Shown here: one piece after another, positions 10,295-19,270 of the stretch
Layout of the letters: each line of letters opens with the position of its first letter
Numbering within the stretch: the stretch's first letter is position 1
NCBI GenBank assembly: GCA_002721995.1
Contig: PBMF01000025.1
Location: 120,964 to 184,963, forward strand
Source of the DNA: Chloroflexota bacterium
GTDB taxonomy: Bacteria; Chloroflexota; Dehalococcoidia; Lucifugimonadales; UBA3495
Direction of reading: 5' to 3'
Length of the DNA stretch: 64,000 nt
The notes under the pieces: model-generated
The model's database searches: none
Seen by the model: only the letters and a program-made list of their open reading frames with translations
Told to the model about the DNA's origin: nothing
Position numbers and translations under genes: made by a program

Positions 10295-10684
10295 CTAGAC
10301 CAGCACGCCGAACCCGGACACCGTGCAGATCTCGATACGGTTGCCGTCCAGGTCGTTGAGATAGAAGGCCCGTTGGCCGTCGTTCCTGGTCTGGATGTCG
10401 GTGGTCTCGATGTTCTTGCTGTGGAAGTACTCGAAGGACGCGTCGATGTCGTCCACTTCAAAGGCGGTATGGTGGGACGGGGCCGAAGGGGCGTCCACAT
10501 TCTCGATGATGTGGATCATGGCGCCGCTGGGCAATTGCAGCCAGTAGAGGTGGTCGCCGTTGACCATCTTGGGAATCTGTTTCACACCCAAGATATCCTC
10601 GTACCACTTGAGCGCGGCGTCCTTGTCCTTCACGTTGTAGGTGATGTGGTTGATATTCTTCAGCCGGATGTTTTCTGCGAGCAT
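10295..10684 (-). CDS. VOC family glyoxalase-like protein
   Basis: INHITYNVKDKDAALKWYEDILGVKQI...GQRAFYLNDLDGNRIEICTVSGF. Confidence 0.9.
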   Translation of the reverse strand: MLAENIRLKNINHITYNVKDKDAALKWYEDILGVKQIPKMVNGDHLYWLQLPSGAMIHIIENVDAPSAPSHHTAFEVDDIDASFEYFHSKNIETTDIQTRNDGQRAFYLNDLDGNRIEICTVSGFGVLV

Positions 10685-10885
10685 CGGGCCCTCCGTGGTT
10701 CCAATTTAATGCGGGATTTCCGGGCATTATAATCGCCCACGGCGGAGAAGCGAAACATCGGGGGTGATTCCTTTTTGAATCGTCTGCCTGGCGGTGGACG
10801 TTTTACCGGTTGCAACGGTAATATTCCCCCCAATAATTGTCGTCAGCAACGGTCAGGGTGAGGGCGCTGACGGAGGATAGGACGC

Positions 10886-11989
10886 ATGAAGGCATCCATG
10901 TTCGCTGCGATGGGCTATTCCCAACGGGCCAACTTCCCCGCCACCTGGCCGGTCCCACCGGCCTACGACGACCCCGCCGTGGCCATGCAGAGCTACCGGG
11001 ACGGCATGGAAGAGTGTGAATTCGCCGAGGAGATGGGCTTTGACTGGCTCAGTTTCTCGGAGCACCACTACTCCGGCCGCATACTCACCGGCACCCCCGC
11101 CGTCGTGGCCGCCGCCGTGGCCGAGCGGTGCAAACGCATCAAGATCGCCATCCTGGGTCATCTGCTTCCTCTAAATAACCCCGTACGCGTCGCCGAAGAG
11201 GTGGCGCTGCTGGACAACCTGACCGAGGGCCGTCTGGTCGCCGGCTTTCTCCGCGGCACTCCCAACGAGGACCAGGTCTACAGCGTCAACCCCGCCGAAG
11301 GCCGCGCCCGGCTCTTGGAGGGCATGGACCTGATTCTGAAGGCCCTCACCGAACCCCAGCCATTCTCCTGGGAAGGGCGCTATTACCAGTTCCGCACGGT
11401 ATCTGTCTGGCCTCGGACGGTGCAGCAGCCGGTGCCGCCGGTGATCGTGGGCACGAGGAGCGACGACACCATCCGCTACGCCGCGGAACACCGGCTCGGT
11501 CTCGGCGTGTCCTTCCTTCCTGTGGAACAGACCCGGGTGATCACCGACAAGTACCGCGCCTGGTGCGAGGAAGCGGGCTGGACCCCCGGGCCGGACGACA
11601 TCGTCTACCGGGGCAGCATCTACGTGGCCGAGACAGACGAGCTGGCCAACGAGTGGTACGAGAGTCTCATGGAGTCCCGGCCCGGCCCGAATATACCGAT
11701 GCGCCGGACGGTGGCGGAGGCCATACAGGCGGCTAGGTCCGGCAACGTCTTCGACCTTCGGGGTGTGATTGCCGGCAGCCCAGAGGGCGATGTGGTGGGC
11801 AACTCCCTGGGTATCAACTTCCTGGGGGGGCCGGACACCGTGGCCAAACAGATCAAGGAATTCCACGACCGGTGCGGTGTGGGCGTGGTGGACATGCCCT
11901 TCCAGCAGAACAATGTGGACCACAAGGGCGTGTTGAAGGAGATTGAACTCTTCGGGCGGGCGGTCATTCCCCAGCTCCGAGAGTTTTAA
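10886..11989 (+). CDS. Luciferase-like (LLM class) flavin-dependent monooxygenase
   Basis: ECEFAEEMGFDWLSFSEHHYSGRILTGTPAVVAAAVAERCKRIKIAILGHLLPLNNPVRVAEEVALLDNLTEGRLVAGFLRG. Confidence 0.92.
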   Translation: MKASMFAAMGYSQRANFPATWPVPPAYDDPAVAMQSYRDGMEECEFAEEMGFDWLSFSEHHYSGRILTGTPAVVAAAVAERCKRIKIAILGHLLPLNNPVRVAEEVALLDNLTEGRLVAGFLRGTPNEDQVYSVNPAEGRARLLEGMDLILKALTEPQPFSWEGRYYQFRTVSVWPRTVQQPVPPVIVGTRSDDTIRYAAEHRLGLGVSFLPVEQTRVITDKYRAWCEEAGWTPGPDDIVYRGSIYVAETDELANEWYESLMESRPGPNIPMRRTVAEAIQAARSGNVFDLRGVIAGSPEGDVVGNSLGINFLGGPDTVAKQIKEFHDRCGVGVVDMPFQQNNVDHKGVLKEIELFGRAVIPQLREF

Positions 11990-11991
11990 TC

Positions 11992-12768
11992 ATGGCTCCC
12001 AAGGAAAAGCAGGTAGAGGTAGACGGCTTTAGCATCCGTTACTGGGAGGCGGGTCAGGGCAGGCCGGTTGTGACGTTGGATAGCACGGGCTGGAGACAGA
12101 CCGCTCTCCACGATGCCCTCGCCACGAGCTACCAGGTGGTTTCTTTGGAACTCCCTGGCACCGGGGATTCGCTGGCCAACACAACCTCCCAGTCCATGAA
12201 GGACCTGGCCGCGACTGCTGCCAAGGCTGTGTCGGCCATCACCTCGGAGAAAATCACCCTCATCGGAACGTCCTTCGGCGCCAGTGTGGCGCTCTGGCAG
12301 ACGTTCGCAGCCCCCGAGCAAACGGAAGCCCTGATATTGGTCTCTCCCCTCGTCATCGGACCTGAGACCGCTCCAGCCGCCGATTCTCAAGAAGCCCACC
12401 GGTCCATGTTCGCCCACCCTGAGAACGCCGGGAAGTATACGCCGGTTTCCCAGGAGGTTTTCGCCAAGGAACAGGCGTTGGCGGACCGGCTGGCCTACGG
12501 AGTCCACGACGCACAGGCGGAGTCTCAGATGGGAGATATTCACTGTCCCACGCTGGCGGTATTCGGCGCCAAGGACCGCTTGGTGTCTCCCGAATCAGCC
12601 CGGGTCTACCGTGAAAAGATACCCAACTGCAACATCGCCATTGTCTATGACGCGGGCCACTGCATCATTGGGGAGCGTCCGGAGGCCCTGATCAACTCCG
12701 TCACCGACTACGCGGAACATTGGGAGACCTTCATCGTCGGCCACTCCACCACACTGATCAACCCCTGA
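11992..12768 (+). CDS. Alpha/beta hydrolase
   Basis: Starts 3 nt after the preceding LLM stop. GTSFGASVALWQTFA nucleophile elbow; IHCPTLAVFGAKDRLVSPESARVYREKIPNCNIAIVYDAGHCI. Confidence 0.88.
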   Translation: MAPKEKQVEVDGFSIRYWEAGQGRPVVTLDSTGWRQTALHDALATSYQVVSLELPGTGDSLANTTSQSMKDLAATAAKAVSAITSEKITLIGTSFGASVALWQTFAAPEQTEALILVSPLVIGPETAPAADSQEAHRSMFAHPENAGKYTPVSQEVFAKEQALADRLAYGVHDAQAESQMGDIHCPTLAVFGAKDRLVSPESARVYREKIPNCNIAIVYDAGHCIIGERPEALINSVTDYAEHWETFIVGHSTTLINP

Positions 12769-12794
12769 TTCCCGTCGAATCCGGCGCGACAAAA

Positions 12795-12832
12795 GAAAGA
12801 GGCCTCGGCAATGCTCGCCGGGGCCTCTTTGC
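12795..12832. terminator. Bidirectional rho-independent terminator between convergent genes
   Basis: aaagaggcctcggc-aatgct-cgccggggcctcttt inverted repeat with flanking A and T runs. Confidence 0.75.
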
Positions 12833-12851
12833 GATTCCGGGTTGGCCGGTT

Positions 12852-13331
12852 CTAGGTGGCCTGCACCAGGTTCTCGGCGATGGCCTGGGGACGTAGGTCG
12901 GCATTGGCATCGACATGGGCCTTTATGCGGTCGATGGCAGATCGGACCATAGCGGGGTCGAGGAGCTTGCCCGCTTCGCTGTGGTCGGCCTCCTCCAAGA
13001 AGGCCTTTCCGTTGTCCTTGATCTGGGAAAGGGCCCAATCGACCTGGATGTTGACCCGGTCCACATCGTCGGGGAAATCCACATGGGAGTTGCCGGGGGA
13101 GCCGAGCTTGTCATAACCACCGCGATGCCAGTGGCCGGGGGTGTCATGACAGTCGAACCTGACGATCTCTTCATTGCCGACGTCAACACCGATGGTCGGG
13201 CCACCGTAGCCGATGCCCTTGATGTTCAGGATCCTTAGGGGCCAGACGTATACCGAAACCTGCCCGTCTTGGGACAAGGGGAGTGACAATACTTCGCCGC
13301 GATAGGTCTCGCCGGGTCGCTTGGACGCCAT
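12852..13331 (-). CDS. Conserved-looking protein of unknown function, His-rich centre
   Basis: MASKRPGETYRGEVLSLPLSQ start with ggaggaa RBS; central FDCHDTPGHWHRGGYDK...NSHVDFP. No family recognised. Confidence 0.65.
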   Translation of the reverse strand: MASKRPGETYRGEVLSLPLSQDGQVSVYVWPLRILNIKGIGYGGPTIGVDVGNEEIVRFDCHDTPGHWHRGGYDKLGSPGNSHVDFPDDVDRVNIQVDWALSQIKDNGKAFLEEADHSEAGKLLDPAMVRSAIDRIKAHVDANADLRPQAIAENLVQAT

Positions 13332-13519
13332 AGGAAATTCCTCCGAGTTTCGTTTGTTCGCGATTTCAGGTCGCAGGGTTTCCCAAAAATAGCACACTTG
13401 CCCTGACTCGCAAAATCAAAAACACCGATGTTTGTTATCAAAGGGCCGGGTTACTGGTCTATGATGGGTCAACTTTTTCAGCCGATTGCTTACGCATCCA
13501 TTGTCACAGGAGGCCTTTG

Positions 13520-14873
13520 ATGCTGACCGCCGAGCAGAACGAGAGAATCACACGTGTAGGGCCCGGCACTCCCATGGGTGAGTTGATGCGCCGGTACTGG
13601 ATCCCCATCCGCCCCCTGGCCCAACTCCTGGATGAAAAGGTCATGCCGGTCCGGATCCTGGGCGAGGACCTGGTCCTGTTCCGGGCCAAGAACGGTGACA
13701 TGGGCCTGGTCGGCGAGTATTGCCCCCCACCGCATGGTCCAGCTCAAGTACGGCTTCCCCGGCGAGAACGGCATCCGCTGCTGCTACCACGGCTGGATGT
13801 TCGACGGCACCGGCCAGTGCATCGACACCCCCATGGAGGCCAAGGGTGGCACCTTCAAGGACCAGATAAAGATCACCGGATATCCGGTCAAGGAACTGGG
13901 CGGACTGGTCTAGGCCTACATGGGACCCGACCCGGCCCCCCTGCTGCCGCCGTGGAGCCTGTTCGTCTTCCCCAACGCCATCCGGCAGATCGGTGTGGCC
14001 GAACTGGCCTGCAACTGGCTGCAGTGCCACGAGAACACCGGCGACCCGACCCACAGTGCCTACCTCCACGGCCACTACTTCAAGTTCCTCCTGGAGCAGG
14101 AGGGCAAGCTGGACGAGCGGGCCGGTGACGAAACTACACACACCCTCTACGGGCGCATGAAGCTGGAGGAGGGCATCGAGTCCCTCTGGGTGAACGGCAC
14201 CGAATACGGGATGGAGAAGGGTCTCAACTACCTGAAATCCCTGGGCGCCGCCGAGGACCATCGGTCCCGGCATTCCACGGTGATCTTCCCCTTCTACACC
14301 CAGACCGGCGGGCCCAACCGGCCCCGTCAGGAGTATCAGATCCGGGTGCCCATAGACGACACCAACACCTACCACATCAACTACGGCTGCTACATCGCCC
14401 CGCCCGAGATTCCCCTGGAGGAGCAGGAGACCATTCCCTGGTATCAGGTGCCACTGTACCACGACGACGGCCGGCCCATGCTGGACTTCGTCCTGGCCCA
14501 GGACGCCCACGCCTGGATATCCCAGGGCCCGATCACCGACCGCACCAAAGAACACCTGGGCCGCACCGACGTGCCCATAGCATTCATGCGCCGTCAATTT
14601 GAGGAGCAGATGGCCATCGTAGAGGACGGCGGCGAGCCCATGAACGTCTTCCGCGATCCGGCCACCATGCCCGACCTGATCCATGGCGGAAAATGGGACA
14701 TGAAGGACTCGGCGGTCATCGGCATCCGCCGGGGTGTCTCCAATTTCCGCACCGCCTATCACAAGGGCTACGGCATCGACGACGCCGACCGCTACGGCCC
14801 GGCCATGCCCCAGATAATCGACATGATGCGGCGGATAGAGGAGTTGGGAAACTCCCCCACCCCCGGTGATTAG
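13520..14873 (+). pseudogene. Rieske [2Fe-2S] aromatic-ring oxygenase alpha subunit (phthalate-dioxygenase-like), frameshift plus nonsense codon
   Basis: Frame 1 gives MLTAEQNERITRVGPGTPMGELMRRYWIP...GLVGEYCP, then frame 2 gives CPHRMVQLKYGFPGENGIRCCYHGWMFDGTGQC..., then TAG 13911-13913 in GGLV*AYMGPDPAPLLPPW, continuing in-frame to 14873 (ENTGDPTHSAYLHGHYF, etc.). Confidence 0.85.
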
Positions 14874-14900
14874 GCCGATAGCAGAAAGGCAACTCGAATC

Positions 14901-15033
14901 CGTAGGGGCAGGTTTCCAACCTGCCTCGTTTCATTGCAGGATTGTTCGGTGGGATGTGCCAGGTCCCGGTACATTCGTGTTCCAGTGAGGTGCGTTATTG
15001 CGAGGCCAGGGCGGGTTGGAAACCCGCCCCTAC
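14901..15033. repeat. REPIN-like element: two inverted copies of a palindromic REP-type hairpin
   Basis: Left arm cgtaggggcaggtttccaacctgcc; right arm ggcgggttggaaacccgcccctacg (reverse complement cgtaggggcgggtttccaacccgcc). Each arm is itself a hairpin (ggcaggtt-tcc-aacctgcc; gcgggtt-gga-aacccgc). Confidence 0.75.
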
Positions 15034-15134
15034 GCCGTGGCGTATCGGCTACACAGGCACAGGCACAGGCCAGGCTGGGTTACGTGCTATTATTGGGCCG
15101 CCAACCAATTACTGGACATAAACGGAGGACCACC

Positions 15135-16151
15135 ATGGCCCCTGGAGGCAATGACTGGCTCGCCCAGACCCCGGAAGAGACCCTGGAGCCGGAGATTCCC
15201 ATCTGCGACCCCCACCACCACCTGTGGGTCTCCCGCCCGGAGCCGGAGCATTACCAGCAATACCTGCTGCCCGAACTGGCGGCCGACCTGACCAGCGGAC
15301 ACAACGTGCGCTCCACCGTGTTCATCGAGGTGCGCGCCGGCTACCGGACCGACGGCCCCGACGAGATGAAACCGGTGGGCGAAGTTGAGTTCATCCAGGG
15401 CATCGCCGACGAGGCCGCCACCGGCAGCCACGGTCCCGCCAAGGCAGCCGCCGCCATCATCGGCCATGCCGACCTTAAGCTGGGTGAAGGCGTCCGGCCC
15501 GTGCTCGAAGCCATGCGGGAAGCCAGCCCCAACCGGTTCCGGGGCGTGCGCCATTCCGTGGGATACGATGAAGCCCCCGAATTGGCCAACCGGGACATCA
15601 AGGGCGCCCTGGGCACCGATGGCTACCGTGCCGGCGGCAGGGTGCTGGCCGACATGGGCCTCATCCTGGAGAACTCCCTCTACTTCCACCAACTGCCGGA
15701 ACTGGCCGAGTTCGCCAAAGCCGTGCCCCAAGTGACCATCGTGTTGAACCACATCGGCGGTCTGCTGCGGGTGGGCCCCTATGCCAACCGGGACGACGAG
15801 GTTATCCCCCAGTGGCGTGCAGGCGTTGAAGAAGTGGCTAAATGCCCCAACATAGTCATGAAGCTGGGCGGCGTCGGGCAGCTCAGGTACGGTTACTACT
15901 GGCACGACCGCGAGACGGCCATCGGCTCCGAGGAATTGGCCGGACAGCTAAGCCCGCTCATGGAGCACTGCATCCAGCAGTTCGGCCCTGACCGCTGCAT
16001 GTTTGAGAGCAATTTCCCGGTGGACAAGATCTCCTACTCCTACAACGTCATCTACAACGCCTTTAAGCGGCTGTCAAAAGGTTATTCCGCCTCGGAACGG
16101 GTGGCAATGTTCCATGACACCGCTGCCCGCGTCTACAACATAAACGCCTAG
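15135..16151 (+). CDS. Amidohydrolase family (PF04909-type, TIM-barrel) metal-dependent hydrolase
   Basis: RBS ggagg before ATG 15135; ICDPHHHLWVSRPE metal motif; TIVLNHIGG; CMFESNFPVDK. Confidence 0.9.
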   Translation: MAPGGNDWLAQTPEETLEPEIPICDPHHHLWVSRPEPEHYQQYLLPELAADLTSGHNVRSTVFIEVRAGYRTDGPDEMKPVGEVEFIQGIADEAATGSHGPAKAAAAIIGHADLKLGEGVRPVLEAMREASPNRFRGVRHSVGYDEAPELANRDIKGALGTDGYRAGGRVLADMGLILENSLYFHQLPELAEFAKAVPQVTIVLNHIGGLLRVGPYANRDDEVIPQWRAGVEEVAKCPNIVMKLGGVGQLRYGYYWHDRETAIGSEELAGQLSPLMEHCIQQFGPDRCMFESNFPVDKISYSYNVIYNAFKRLSKGYSASERVAMFHDTAARVYNINA

Positions 16152-16167
16152 CCACAGGAGCAATGAA

Positions 16168-17343
16168 ATGCCGGTGAGCGACGGAAACGAAGTAAGGCCC
16201 TTCACCATCGATGTGGCGGATGACGTACTGGCCGACCTGCGCCAACGCCTGGCCGACACCCGCTGGCCCGATGAGATTCCCAACACCCAGTGGGACTACG
16301 GCACCAACCTGGCCTACCTGGAGGAACTGGTGGAGTACTGGCGCACCGGGTTCGACTGGCGGGCCCAGGAGACCAAGCTCAACAACTTCAGCCACTTCAA
16401 GTCCCAGGTGGACGGTCTGGATATTCACTTCATCCACGAGCGGGGCAAAGGCCCCGATCCCATGCCCCTGATAATCACCCACGGCTGGCCCAGTTGCTTC
16501 TTCGAGATGACCAAGATCATCCCCCTGCTGACCGACCCCGCTTCCCATGGCGGCGACGCGGCGGACTCCTTCGATGTGGTGGCGCCGTCCCTGCCCGGAT
16601 TCGGGTTTTCCGACGCCGCCCGCGACCGGGGCATGGAAGTGCAGCGTGTTGCCGGGATGTGGAACAAACTCATGACCCAGAACCTGGGCTATCCCAGGTT
16701 CGCCGCCCAGGGAGGCGACATCGGCAGCGGCGTTACGGCCCGGCTGGGTTTTGCCCATTCCGACACCCTCTACGGCATCCACCAGACTTCCATCACCCGG
16801 CCCACACCCTATCTGGGCGAGGGTTCCAAGCCCATCACCGAGGCCGAGCAGGCCCACATCGACCAGCGGGCCAAGTGGTTCCAGGACGAAGGTGGCTACA
16901 ACCACATCCAGGGCACCAAGCCCCAGACGCTGGCCTACGGGCTCAACGACTCACCGGTGGGTCTGGCAGCCTGGATCGTGGAGAAATACCGGATGTGGAG
17001 CGACTGCGGCGGCGACGTGGAAAAAAGGTTCACCAAGGACGAACTCCTGACCATAGTCACCATCTACTGGGTGACCCAGACCATCAGCTCGTCCACGCGG
17101 ATGTACTACGAGAACCAGCACAACCTGTGGGTTATGGAGAAGGACCAGAAGGTGCCGGCGCCCGCCGGAATGGCCCTATTCCCCCAGGAGATCGCAGTGC
17201 CGCCCAGGGAGTGGGGAGAGCGTTCCTACGATATTCGCCAGTGGAACTACATGCCCAGGGGCGGCCACTTCGCTGCCCTGGAAGAGCCCCAACTCCTGGC
17301 CGAGGAGGTCAGGGAGTTCTTCCGTCCTCTGAGAGAGGGTTAG
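16168..17343 (+). CDS. Epoxide hydrolase (EHN N-terminal domain, alpha/beta hydrolase fold)
   Basis: RPFTIDVADDVLADLRQRLADTRWPDEIPNTQWDYGTNLAYLEELVEYW (EHN), ITHGWPSCFFEM, FAAQGGDIGSGVTARL, MPRGGHFAALEEPQLLAEEVREFF. Confidence 0.93.
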   Translation: MPVSDGNEVRPFTIDVADDVLADLRQRLADTRWPDEIPNTQWDYGTNLAYLEELVEYWRTGFDWRAQETKLNNFSHFKSQVDGLDIHFIHERGKGPDPMPLIITHGWPSCFFEMTKIIPLLTDPASHGGDAADSFDVVAPSLPGFGFSDAARDRGMEVQRVAGMWNKLMTQNLGYPRFAAQGGDIGSGVTARLGFAHSDTLYGIHQTSITRPTPYLGEGSKPITEAEQAHIDQRAKWFQDEGGYNHIQGTKPQTLAYGLNDSPVGLAAWIVEKYRMWSDCGGDVEKRFTKDELLTIVTIYWVTQTISSSTRMYYENQHNLWVMEKDQKVPAPAGMALFPQEIAVPPREWGERSYDIRQWNYMPRGGHFAALEEPQLLAEEVREFFRPLREG

Positions 17344-17365
17344 ATCACTGGCTATCCGCCGCGCT

Positions 17366-17773
17366 CTACGGAATGGAGGACACTGGCGGTATGGTGAACT
17401 TGAACGTGAAGGACGAATCGATCTTGGAGTCCGCGGTCCGCACGTAGAAGTTGTGGAAGCCGGTGCTGTCGTAGGTGTGCCGGGTCGTGCGGGTGAGGGC
17501 GTCTTGGTTGGCTTCCATCAGGTACTCCTGCTTGTCCGCGTCCCACAGTCCCAGAACATTGCTGTCCGTACTGCTCAGGTGGACTTAGAGTTGGAGACCT
17601 TCCCGTACGTTGATCCGAAAATTCTCGGATTTACCGCCCTCTTCTATCTCGTTGGATTCATCGGCCACGCCTTCCACGACGGCCCCGAAAAAGACCTCAG
17701 TACTGGATGCGTCGCAGGCGGCAAAGACTATGACCAGCAGACCCGCCAGGACGGGTACAAGTAGCTTTTGCAT
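17366..17773 (-). pseudogene. Small lipoprotein A, interrupted by in-frame TAA
   Basis: MQKLLVPVLAGLLVIVFAACDASSTEVFFGAVVEGVADESNEIEEGGKSENFRINVREGLQL*VHLSSTDSNVLGLWDADKQEYLMEANQDALTRTTRHTYDSTGFHNFYVRTADSKIDSSFTFKFTIPPVSSIP. Lipobox-like AAC; stop at 17585-17587. Confidence 0.7.
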
Positions 17774-17881
17774 CTTCCCAATTCAATCAAGGGGTTTCCT
17801 TCCACTCTAAACCTGTCCGGCCTTAAGGTTAAGCCGCGGCCCGTATCGGCCCGGAGTTGCCGCCTTGGAAAGAGTGAGGGC

Positions 17882-18271
17882 CTATCTGGGAGACCAGATC
17901 TTGAAGGTGAATGGCGAGGGTACGTGGGGTGCGGGAGACTGAATGAAAAGTTCCTGCTTGCCACCTTCGGAGAACACGTAGGGCACCGAACGGGTCGTGA
18001 CGGATGGGCTGACCTCGATGATGTAGTCGCACAGGTCCGGACTCCGGACTCCAGACACCGACAACATCGCCGTCCAGGGCAGTCAGGTCGAAGAAATATT
18101 GGAATCCTTCCCGGACCTCAACCACATAGGTCTGGGATTTCCAGTCTTCATCCGTCTCATCGGACTCGGTAATGGTGCCCGATATCAACTCTCCCAGTTT
18201 GATCTCGGTGGGCCGGCACCCAACCATGGCCGGAACAGCGTGCAGGCCAAAAGGGTCAAAATGGTCTTCAA
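17882..18271 (-). pseudogene. Small lipoprotein B, paralogue of lipoprotein A, frameshifted by a 7-bp tandem duplication and an N-terminal indel
   Basis: CRPTEIKLGELISGTITESDETDEDWKSQTYVVEVREGFQYFFDLTALDGDVVGVWSP (frame 1), then DLCDYIIEVSPSVTTRSVPYVFSEGGKQELFIQSPAPHVPSPFTFKIWSPR (frame 2). ccggact is duplicated at 18037-18050. Confidence 0.72.
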
Positions 18272-18405
18272 CAGTCTCTCTAATAAAGAAGGCTGCTAAC
18301 ACTGTAACTTGATTTTCTGGTTCATCGAAAGCCGGTTGATTCCTGTTTCGGTCAATCCTATACTTCTCCCGCCCTGGTTAAGACAACGCCAAAATCCCTG
18401 GGGTA

Positions 18406-19263
18406 ATGATGGTCACATTCGAACAACGGGTCAGCACATTTAGGTCTGAGGCCAAGCGGTTCCAAGAGTATTTGAAGGGCCTCCCGGAAGACGCCTGGGA
18501 CAAGCAGAGCGCCTGCGACGAATGGAAAGTGGCCGACGTGGTGGCCCACCTGGTGGGGAATTCCGAGTTCTATGCCCGGACCGTAACCCAGGGTCTCCAG
18601 GGAAATTCATCTCCGCCGGAAGGCCGGCCCGAGGCTGGAACGGGACACCCGTCGATCAGCTCCGCCTCCCTGGCCAAGTCATCCATCGAAGCCCGGGAGC
18701 GGCTGGGCGACCAGCTCCTGGCCACTTTCATCGAGAAAGACGACGCCCTGGGCGATATCCTGTCTGGCCTCAGTCCCGAAGACCAGGCCAAGCCCTGCTA
18801 CCACCCGGGAAGCATAGTGCCCGCCGGAAATTTCGTGGACCTTCGGTTCAAGGAGATAGTCCTCCACGAATGGGACATAAGGTCCGGCATCGAGGACCAG
18901 GTAACCCTATCGCCCAACAGCCTTGAGTCCATCGTGACCCTTATATGCGAGTCCTTCGCCTCCGGTTCGGTACGCTGGGCGTTCTGGGCGGGGAAGCCAT
19001 TGGAAAAGCCGGTACGGTACCGTTTTGAGGTGAAGGAACCGGTGCTGATCACCGCCGGAATCTTGGTCAGGGGAGACGCATTCCGACTGGAGCTGTCCGC
19101 CCTGGGGCCGGCTGATGTGACCTTCCGCTGCGACACCAACACCTTCGCCCTCATGATGTACGGGCGTATGCCGGTCCAGGCAGCGGTGGAGAGCGGCCAG
19201 CTAGAGGTGGAAGGCGACGCTCAATTGGCCGCCCGCTTCGGCCAGTGGTTCAAAGGCATCTAG
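18406..19263 (+). CDS. Maleylpyruvate isomerase/DinB-like (TIGR03083-type) family protein
   Basis: EAKRFQEYLKGLPEDAWDKQSACDEWKVADVVAHLVGNSEFYARTV; FKEIVLHEWDIRSGI; C-terminal sterol-carrier-like domain. Confidence 0.85.
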   Translation: MMVTFEQRVSTFRSEAKRFQEYLKGLPEDAWDKQSACDEWKVADVVAHLVGNSEFYARTVTQGLQGNSSPPEGRPEAGTGHPSISSASLAKSSIEARERLGDQLLATFIEKDDALGDILSGLSPEDQAKPCYHPGSIVPAGNFVDLRFKEIVLHEWDIRSGIEDQVTLSPNSLESIVTLICESFASGSVRWAFWAGKPLEKPVRYRFEVKEPVLITAGILVRGDAFRLELSALGPADVTFRCDTNTFALMMYGRMPVQAAVESGQLEVEGDAQLAARFGQWFKGI

Positions 19264-19270
19264 GCGCGGT

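Noticed and set aside
13911-13913. TAG codons as pyrrolysine or genetic-code reassignment
   Set aside because: Intact neighbouring genes end normally at TAG, TAA and TGA, several lesions are frameshifts rather than stops, and no pyl genes are visible. Pseudogenization or sequence error is simpler.
16290-17447. ORF 16290..17447 (385 aa) overlapping the epoxide hydrolase
   Set aside because: Arg/Pro/His-rich out-of-frame shadow of the EHN epoxide hydrolase at 16168..17343.
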